From: Thereva unica | Lineage: Eukaryota > Arthropoda > Insecta > Diptera > Therevidae | Assembly: GCA_949987705.1 (NCBI GenBank) | Contig: OX465286.1 | Location: forward strand, 8,683,959 to 8,747,958 | Direction of reading: 5' to 3' | DNA length: 64,000 nt | Translations under genes and position numbers: made by a program | In this document: positions 11,301 through 18,097 of the stretch, piece after piece | Layout: each line of letters opens with the position of its first letter | Position numbering within the stretch: position 1 is the stretch's first letter | Notes under the pieces: generated by a model | Database searches by the model: none | What the model was told of the DNA's origin: nothing | What the model saw: the letters and a program-made list of their open reading frames with translations, nothing else

Positions 11301-14133
11301 CGAGGGCATGCAGTCCGACAGCATCCCCGCTTCTGGAATCTCTTCTATGATGTTGGTTACAATAGAATGTTCTCGCCCAAGACCAGCGCCCAAGTGACCA
11401 CTCGCTATCAGCCACAGCGCTGCGTTTATGGCGGAGTTCTCTACCTCAAGGTGGAGGGGTACCAGATTGAGGAGAGTCTCCATCGCTGCCGTCGGGGAAG
11501 TGCGGATGGCCCTAGTGATGGAGAGGCACGCCATTCTTTGAATTTTGCTTAAATTGGTCACGAAACCCTTAAGCGTCGTTCTGTGCCACCAAACTAAAGC
11601 TCCATAAGTTACCATGGGTCTAATGATGTTGGTGTATATCCAATACATGGTTTTCGGTTGCAAGCCCTAAGTGGAACCACAAGCTCTGCGGCAAGTCCAC
11701 AGGGATCTGCGCGTTCTACTCATCAGAGTGTCCATGTGGTGGTTCCAGTTGTGCTTGGCTTCTAGCGTCACTCCTAAATATTTGGCTTGTTGTGAAAAGC
11801 CTATAGTTCTGCCCGCGAATGTAGGTTCCCGAGGACTAAGCCAGACTAAGCGCCGAGGGGAAGGCGGTTTATGGGAAAGGCAATTCGCTTTCAGGAAAGC
11901 TAGATCGACTACGGCTGCGTAAAGGAGTATAGGACAACTTGCGGAGTCCCCCAAGGCATCGTCCTAGGCCCTCTTCTGTAAATCGTCACGTATGATGAAG
12001 TACTGGCGCTACGACTTCCGCGAGAAAGGATCGCCGATGACATCGGAGAAGCTGTAGTAGGCAAGCGTCTCGACGAAATCGAGATATTTAGGAACGAAGC
12101 GATATGAGAAACAAAAACGTGGCTCAAAACCGCTAGCTAGCTAAGCACAAAACGGAAGTAGTGCTAATCAGCAAGTGGCAAAAGAGACTAGAGGTGGCCA
12201 GATTATCTGCTCTCAACCCGGACTTAGGTATTAGTGATGATTTACCGAAGGCTAATCGCCCTAAATTAAGATCTCGACAACCGATAAAAATCGAAATCCT
12301 AATGTGTAAACAATCGTGCTGAAGTTGTGAATGGTACTGCGTGAATGTACTACTAACGATGCACTGCGGATACAAGGCGAACTTCGGTTTGAATACGGAG
12401 ATACGGAGCTCTGCCATGGGCGACCGTCTGTTCTCGCCGTGCTTATGGTATCAATATAAAATTGCCGTAAAAAAACTTTTGAAGATGGAGCACTTCTTAA
12501 CACTCCAAACATTTCTGGGGCTCCCACAGCTGCCAAAAGAACGACCTACAAGACCAGTTAGATATTTTTGGATCCATGCTTCAAGGTGTTGAATGTGGCC
12601 CCAATTAATGAAAGTTTTCGGGATTCCTTTTCAGGGAGGGCAGTTTGAGCCCGTAAACCCATGGATAGAGTACGTTGAGATCCTCCTTCATTGGGAGATC
12701 GCCTTAGATCTCCTGCGGAAGTAAGGGCACCTAATCGGAGAGGCGACTCAAAAAAACGACCGCTTTCAGAAGACGGGGTGGCGCAGCCCGAAAACGTTTT
12801 ATGCGATATCTGGAAGCTGGCTACTCCCGTATAGAAGCTGGTAGAGTCCGGGTGGCCCCCGAGGAAGAAAAGGATACCGATTTTCTTAATAAGAAGAGGG
12901 TTAGATCATCTGGATATCATCTGTTAGATCTCTAGGGCATAATACCCCGGCGAAAAGGGCGAAGGCTTTGGCCATATGGTTTTAAAAGCCTTCAGAAAAG
13001 TCGGACGCACCCATAATGAAGTCTAGAACGACTACAAAGCCGACCTTCTGTCAAATAGCGGAAAGTGTCAGTATTGGCGTGCTTGCGACTAACAATCCGG
13101 AGATTCTTCTGATCACGAAACATCTAGTTACCGTGGAAGAAAGTCTTCTGGTGGCGGTAGCCGAATTGGCTCAGGGCTCAGAACAGCCCAGGTCAGTAGG
13201 GGTCGGTGCGCCCTCTATGATGGGCCGTCTTAAGCCTTGGAAGGAGCAAGCCTTGTTGCTGTAGACTGGCATTATGTTGAAAGGATTGGGATCCAAAAGA
13301 AAACCATAATCGTGTAGAATACTCCACAAAGTGCACCGCGTAAAATTCAATTGCCAATTTTGGGCTGATGGCAGGAGAAGCCTCTTTTAACGAGAAGTTG
13401 ACTCGCTCCACCGGGCAGGCCCTAATGCCCAACCATGCAATACAAACAACCAAATAGCCTCCAAAGAAGGTGGTGCTGTTGGCGAAACGTCGGGGAAGCA
13501 ACTCTGAGAAAACATACTTCCTCTATTGCCGCTACAGGCGGAACTATGGCCCTAAAACCATCATCGAAATCCTTATGGGACCCCCAGCCCATAAAGGCTT
13601 GCAATAGGGGAGATATAATCCCGTAAGAAAATGGCAGGACGGCAGTACTCGAAAAAAGTTTTATCTAGGACAACTGGAAATACAATTTATGTGAAGTGAA
13701 AGCGTCGAACAAAGGGGGTCGAAAGACAATCTCGCTCCACCCTCAACAAGGGCTAGGGCCGGCGCCTCTCGCTGGGGCCCAACAGCGGCATGACGGGCTT
13801 TGGTAATATAAAGGAGATTCCAGGACTTGTACACCCACCCAAGATTACGTAAACCATGCAATTATTACTTACCGTGCTCCTATTAGTATAGAATTATCAT
13901 CCTGATCCAAAACTTTAAAGTAGTCTGTACTGTTGCCAAAGAACACCGGCAGTTTCTCTTGTTCTGCAGCAAATAAAAATAGTTTAATTAGAATATTTTC
14001 CACAGCAATAAAATGTGAAGTAGCTACCAAGATTGATGTGGAGTTTCGGTTGTGAATCTGGTGCCCATGCTTCTAGTATCGATATGAGTAAGCTCAGTAA
14101 ACAATAAATAAGGCCTAATTTTATGCAAGCCAT
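8115..14133 (-). CDS. Sema1b: Class-1 transmembrane semaphorin, seven coding exons, 3' end not seen
   Basis: Class-1 semaphorins are membrane-bound guidance cues that bind plexin A on neurons. Coding exons (minus): 14133-14028, 13963-13873, 10245-9914, 9852-9659, 9598-9457, 9390-8380, 8307-8115. Every join uses GT-AG and all phases agree, giving about 690 residues. Order: signal peptide (about 1-22); sema domain (about 40-505) with VFFGNSTDYF, DCQNYIRV, YREPQRTEQYD and GSAVCVF; PSI domain (about 512-538) with LQDPYCVWD; one membrane helix (about 650-670); short cytoplasmic start with SSRRLCKSSPF. Potential N-glycosylation sites include NSTD, NLS, NST and NCS. The last exon ends in phase 2 at GTAAGT, so at least one more exon should exist; I did not find it. 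The 1b rather than 1a assignment rests only on compact introns and is tentative. Confidence 0.85.
8380..9390 (-). CDS. Sema1b: Semaphorin coding exon 6: end of sema domain, PSI domain, stalk
   Basis: A single 1011-bp exon runs from ATSKIIDG through GSAVCVF, DINSNWLPVP, FAGTDDGKVIK and the PSI domain (LECINLQDPYCVWD) into a Ser/Thr-rich stalk. An asparagine-rich insertion of about 20 residues (about 446-466 of the protein, DNA about 8855-8915) lies in a late propeller loop. It ends in phase 1 at GTAAGT. Confidence 0.92.
9457..9598 (-). CDS. Sema1b: Semaphorin coding exon 5
   Basis: It encodes AMYSRVGRVCKNDKGGP, then RWTSFLKTRLNCSVPGEYPF and FDEI. The RVCKNDKGGP and WTSFLK words are classic sema-domain signatures. 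Donor GTAAGT; it joins exon 6 in phase 1. Confidence 0.9.
9659..9852 (-). CDS. Sema1b: Semaphorin coding exon 4
   Basis: It encodes DGQLYSATVADFSGADPLIY, REPQRTEQYDSKQLNQPAF and a FFFFREISMEYMNCGK end. Several of these words are almost invariant in class-1 semaphorins. Acceptor CATGTAG, donor GTAAAA; introns of 61 and 60 bp flank it. Confidence 0.9.
9914..10245 (-). CDS. Sema1b: Semaphorin coding exon 3
   Basis: It opens with NAVYNLSLNGL and carries the conserved KGKQEEDCQNYIRVFA, ICGTNSYKPKC and RCPYNPTHNST blocks of the sema domain, with its conserved cysteines. It is bounded by an acceptor ending TTTAATAG and a GTAAGA donor. Only about 40 bp of unique intron separate its acceptor from LOA-like sequence. 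Confidence 0.9.
10285..11955 (-). pseudogene. LOA-1: LOA/I-type retrotransposon, 3' part with RNase H, inside the semaphorin intron
   Basis: Minus-strand readings give the end of a reverse transcriptase (AKYLGVTLEAKHNWNHH, YTNIIRPMVTYGALVWW), then a ribonuclease H domain with YTDGSK, QAEVYAI, FSDSQA and ENADALAKQG (the D-E-D-D residues). A C-terminal HCALNYHL plus a Cys/His block (CRLY, HVHCECP) follows. An RNase H after the reverse transcriptase is typical of I and LOA clades. Stops at about 11664 and 10965 and further breaks make it inactive. It lies in intron 2 of the semaphorin in the same orientation and is 5' truncated. Confidence 0.8.
11905..12290 (+). pseudogene. R1-like reverse transcriptase remnant
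   Basis: On the plus strand a degenerate reading runs TCGVPQGIVLGPLL, a YDEVLALRLPRE block, ADDIGEAVVGKRLDEIE and TEVVLISKWQKR. These correspond to the GVPQG...YADD...K.E.L region of R1-type reverse transcriptases. Several stops interrupt it. It abuts LOA-1 (opposite strand) and is followed by ORF1-like sequence, so the order is not that of one intact element. Confidence 0.55.
12290..13640 (+). pseudogene. Retrotransposon ORF1-like segment, copy 1
   Basis: No domain was recognised with certainty, but the segment is clearly repeated at 38405-39620. Shared DNA words include CTCCAAACATTTCTGGGGCT and GTGAATGTACTACTAAC. Both copies contain the reading KPTFCQ followed by ES, then ML/VLAT and PE.LL.TK.LV. 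Position and style suggest ORF1 of an R1- or LOA-type element; that is inference. Frameshifts occur throughout. It fills most of semaphorin intron 2 between LOA-1 and exon 2. Confidence 0.5.
13873..13963 (-). CDS. Sema1b: Semaphorin coding exon 2
   Basis: It encodes EQEKLPVFFGNSTDYFKVL, then an acidic turn and ILIGAR, the first blade of the sema propeller. Acceptor TTGCTGCAG, donor GTAAGT. It is split within the Arg codon, which is completed by exon 3 some 3.6 kb away. Confidence 0.88.
14028..14133 (-). CDS. Sema1b: Semaphorin coding exon 1: start and signal peptide
   Basis: ATG at 14133-14131, followed by a hydrophobic run (MACIKLGLIYCLLSLLISI) ending in LEAW and then APDSQPKL, which matches the mature N-terminus of insect class-1 semaphorins. 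It ends in phase 1 at a donor reading GTAGCT, weaker than the GTAAGT used elsewhere in the gene. The next intron is only 64 bp. Confidence 0.8.
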
Positions 14134-15094
14134 TTTTTAATTTTTGTTTTTTAATTTCTATCTCTGTTGAAGCTTAATTAATTGGGCTGCTTTTAAAAAA
14201 ATATTCTGTTCCAGTATTCAAAAAAATAAAAAGCAGAACTAGATCTACGTGTCACTGTTTTCAGTTAGAGTGACACGAGGTTTTGGATGAACATATTCGT
14301 TCGTACATTGTTCATTGCTTAAATCGGCTAGAAGAAACATAGGGAAGACGGTGGTGGTGTAAGCTCTCCGTGTACGCAGAATGGAAGTAGCAAGAACAAT
14401 TTTCTGTGTTCTGGGCCTTATTTTCGTTTTTTTTTTGTTTTTGTTTTAATCTCAAGATAACGCACCGCAAATTGGCGGGTGGTTGTATGATGAAACGCTC
14501 GCTTGTATCTCCGATGCTGGTTGGTAATTGCACGTGCCGTTGGTCACGTTGATACGATTCTCTAGACGATGCTATTTATATATGTACGATTTTAATATAG
14601 CTTTATCTCTAGAGGTGTAACGCAAAGTGGACCACAACGAAGAGACGACGCGCTAGCTGCGATAATGACGGATGGGATGATGACTATGATGGTAATACGA
14701 ATGATAACCAAGTCCGACTTCTGGTTGGTTGAGATAAGAGAAGACTTCTTATGTTGTAATTTAAAGACCTGTGTCTCGTTTCCCTTTGTGCTCTACTTCG
14801 TTGTTTTTGTTTATATGTTATTGTTCCTGTTTGTAGAATAGAGGTTATAACTTTTGCAATCTCTTAATCGTCAACGAAAAATGTCTGTTGTTGCATATTA
14901 TGTAATCCACAAAGTGTGCTCTCAGATGTGCTACACATTTCCGAGTTGCTGTTGGTTAGTTAAGTGATAATTTCGCATGTAGATTATGAAGAATCGGAAA
15001 TGATATTCTGGAAATTTAAAAAGAAAAATTGGGGTTAGAATAATAATATGCGATTTAGCTGGATTAAAGTGCTTGGGATAAAATTTAAGTGATA
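14134..15094. other. Upstream region of the semaphorin, no gene recognised
   Basis: The 960 bp upstream of the semaphorin start codon hold no recognised element. Promoter and 5' UTR of the minus-strand gene would be expected here or further right, but no TATA box plus initiator pair stood out enough to call. Poly-T and poly-A runs lie at about 14429 and 14800. Confidence 0.35.
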
Positions 15095-15110
15095 GGTTAG
15101 GTTAGGTTAG
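15095..15110. repeat. Three GGTTA units at the LOA-2 3' end
   Basis: GGTTAGGTTAGGTTAG on the plus strand, that is TAACC units on the element's own strand. It lies where the 3' tail of the minus-strand LOA-2 element should be. It matches the TTAGG telomere word of many insects, but at three units next to a retrotransposon end it is best read as the element's tail. Confidence 0.6.
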
Positions 15111-17411
15111 ATATGGCTGAGCTGAGGGTTAAGGGTTGAGGGCTGAGGTTTAAGCTCATACACTTAGGCCAGCAGGATAGGCCCAGTGATACCATAGTGA
15201 TCCCACTTTAAACCTGATGTTAAAATGTCGTTTCTTCGTTAAAACCATCTCGAGGAAGTAATGAATCTTCTAAGTTGCGGGATCCCAATCTTCGAGATTT
15301 TCACAAGGGTGCCTAGAAAGGGTGTGGTTAACCTTATTCTGCTTAGGGCCGGGCAGTGACAGAGGAGATGTAGTACACTTTCCGCCTCGTCCAGATTCTT
15401 ACAGCTTCTGCAGAAATCGTAGGTCTCAAGACCTAAGCGGGTCGCATGCGTCCCTATCAGACAGTGTCCGGTCCGTACTCCCACCATAACTGAGAGATCT
15501 TGTCTCCCGAGGCTCAGTAGTGAGGTGGCCCGCCTGAGATCCTAAGAGGGCCAGGTTAATTTGGCTTAAGTGCATTTATTAAGATCCCTCCAATGCTTTC
15601 TCGCTTGTTGCATTGTCTGTTGCTTGCATCGGAGTTTAAAGGTGGCCCAAGGCATACCAACGCTTTCCTTTTCTGGAAGGAGAGTAACGGTCGTGCCTTT
15701 CCTAGCCAGTTCGTCAGCTTTACAATTTCCCTCTATATTTTGGTGACCGGTCACCAATACGAGGAGGGTCCTGAGCTGTTGAGCCATCTCGTTAAGAGAT
15801 CTGCGATATTCAGATGTAGTTCTAGAGCTGTTTATGCAGGAGCGCAGGGCTTTCAGACCTGCCTGACTATCTGAGAAGATGTAGACAGTCCGGTACCTAT
15901 CGCCTTGCTGGTTGATTTGCAGAACAGCTTCTTGTATGGCTAGAACCTCCGCTTGATATACACTGCAGTGATCGGGTAGTCGGAAGGAGATTTCAATCCC
16001 AAGTTCTGGGGAAAATACTCCTCCTTCCACTCGATCCTCGAGCTTAGAGCCATCAGTAAAGAATTTTACGGCCCCCTGAAAACTGTGTGGTCTATTTATC
16101 CATTCACGACGTGAAGGGATGTGGACTCCGTAGTTCTTCGTGAAGGTGATTTCGGGAATGCAGAAGCCGGTTTTTGTGGGGATAGTAACAGAGTTCAGCA
16201 CCTTCGTGTGTCCTCCCCTAATTTCGTTTCAAAAACCAGATTCTTTCATTCTAAGGGCTGCGATGGTTGCGGTTTCCCTTGCCGCAAGATTTAAAGGAGG
16301 GTGGTATAACATAACATTTAAGGCATCTGTAGGTGTGGAGCGTAGTGCTCCTGTTATGCATAACTCCGCACATCTTTGTACTTTCTGTATTTTGTTTAGC
16401 ACGATGGATTTACTCAGACCTGGTCACCATACTAAAACCCTGTAAAGGAGAATTGGGCGGACGATCTCACTGTGTAGATCCATCGCACTATGTTAGAGGG
16501 GAAGCCCCATTTCTTCCCATTGGATTTTTGCTTTCTTAATGCACTCTTCGGTGTTTTCATGCCAGAGGAGTTTCTTGTCCAGAATTACTCCCAGATATTT
16601 AGCACTGTTGCTAATTTTGAGCCTAACATTATTAAGCCGGGCGGTGTTAACGGAGAGATTTTATACCTCCTGTTGAAGAGGATCAGCTCCGTTTTTACTG
16701 GGTTAACGCTGAGTCCGCGGGTGGCAGTACAGTTTGAGAGGGTTTGTAACGCCGCCTCTATGAGATCACAGAGGACTTGAGGAAATTTTCCTTTTTTGAT
16801 GATATCAACGTCATCCGCGTACGCCAGAACGTGATGCCCCTCTGCCTGCATGCGTCGCAACAGCTGGTTCATAGTTGCGACCCATAGCAGTGGGGAAAGT
16901 ACTCCTTGCCTCTATTTACGGCCTTTCGGGCCGAGCTGTCGCCCAAGATCGAGCTCACCATCCTGCCAGTAAGCATTTGGTGGATAAGAGACACCAACGA
17001 TGTTCTGCCCATGTTCTGTCAAGGCCAGGGTAATGGCGTCCGGCAATACATTGTTAAATTCACCTTCTATGTCAAGAAATGCTACTAATGCATAGTCCTT
17101 GACGTCGAGGGATTTTTCCATGGTTGAGACCAGTGAGTAAAGAGCGGTATCAGTTGATTTGCCCTTTGTGTAGGTGTGTTGTGCGCTAGAGAGTTCCGAG
17201 GTTAGTATGGTCTGTCTCAGATATATTTCGATTAGCCTCTCCAGAGTCTTTAATAGAAAGGATGATAGGCTGATTGGCCTGAAGTCTTTGGGTGTTGCGT
17301 GGGAGGCTTTTCCTGCCTTAGGTATAAACAACTACTTTAACCTCTTTCCAACTAGAGGGAATGCAGTTATTTTGAAGGCGCCCAGTAAACATGGCCTGCA
17401 ACCAGGGCATG
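15111..17411 (-). pseudogene. LOA-2: LOA/I-type retrotransposon with reverse transcriptase and RNase H
   Basis: In minus-strand order: a reverse transcriptase N-part (PKDFRPISLSSFLLKTLERL), a D-box decayed to FLDIEGEFNN where F.D.EGAFD is usual, the active site LAYADDVDI (near 16815), then RNase H at 16201-15566 with FTDGSK, QAEVLAIQEA, FSDSQAG and NCKADELARKG. The C-terminal block VRTGHCLIGTHATRLG with CRSCKN...HLLCHCP is near 15300-15480. Frameshifts near 17330, 16900 and 16580 and others make it inactive. Its 5' end is cut by the 3' tail of J3 at 17412. Same general type as LOA-1 and LOA-3, but a different family. Confidence 0.8.
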
Positions 17412-17808
17412 ATATATTTATTTATTTATTTATTTTAAAAGAAAAAACATATTTGTACAAATAAGAACAAGCCTTTACATATGTACATAGGCCAAAGGAC
17501 GTGTTGATTATATGGGAATGTGGTAACCTACATTACTTTAGATGAGACATTAAAGAAAAAAATGAGTCGAGTTTAGAGAAGATTACGTCACTATATGTTA
17601 TTAAGGGCATTAAAAGAGATTTAGCCAGCTTCGTGCGAGTATGAAGGGTTATAAGGTTCGACGTACACCAAAGTTTTCGGAGACTACCATAGACCTTGCC
17701 AATTATATAGTTAATATGATCCGACCATGTTAATTTCTTATTCAGAAAAACCCCCAGACTCTTTACCTTATCACAAAACGGAATGATATTACGGGTTAAT
17801 AATACTGC
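17412..17808 (-). pseudogene. J3 (Jockey-type) retrotransposon, 3' half
   Basis: The minus-strand reading 17832-17533 covers the end of a Jockey/CR1-type reverse transcriptase: VKSLGVFLNKKLTWSDHINY, then SLRKLW and LITYSDVIF. A/T-rich TAAA repeats at 17418-17440 form its 3' tail. The upstream half of the same element resumes at 21111, after RTE-1 copy A. Both sides carry the duplicated target ATAATACTGC. Confidence 0.7.
17799..17808. repeat. Target-site duplication of RTE-1 copy A, left
   Basis: ATAATACTGC, identical to 21101-21110 on the other side of the element. Confidence 0.85.
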
Positions 17809-17813
17809 GAACT

Positions 17814-17985
17814 GGGGGCGAACGGCTAACAAAGATCTCGGAAAGTGGTGACACCCGATTTGTCACTTCTATTAAAATCCGAAGAGATCCACTGCAATCA
17901 AACACCAAGCAGACCTGTTAGCAAGTCCTAATCCCACCTCCCCGCGGTGCCCCCTGGGGTACTTCTTCGGAAGGAGCTAACGGGA
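17814..17985 (+). ncRNA. HDV-like self-cleaving ribozyme of RTE-1 copy A (predicted)
   Basis: Read by eye against the HDV fold. P1: GGGGGC (17814-17819) with GCCCCC (17949-17954). P3: ACC/GGT (17936-17938, 17946-17948) closing a TCCCCGC loop. Then GGGG (17956-17959) for the small P1.1 pairing. P4: CTTC-TTCG-GAAG (17962-17973). Catalytic joint GAGCTAAC with C17977, and P2: TCCC/GGGA. Between P1 and P2 there is a long insert of over 100 nt, as reported for some retrotransposon ribozymes. The seventh P1 pair is a T-T mismatch. Confidence 0.65.
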
Positions 17986-18097
17986 GAGGGGCGAATGGCG
18001 AGCTCTCTGCGCCACAAAACAGAGCTTTTAAGTCGGTTGGGCTGAGGGTTAGCAACCCGCTCCCATAAAAAACACTACTGCTACGAATCGGCAAACA

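Noticed and set aside
15095..15110. Telomere sequence
   Set aside because: Only three TTAGG units, at the 3' end of a retrotransposon and within a chromosome-like context.
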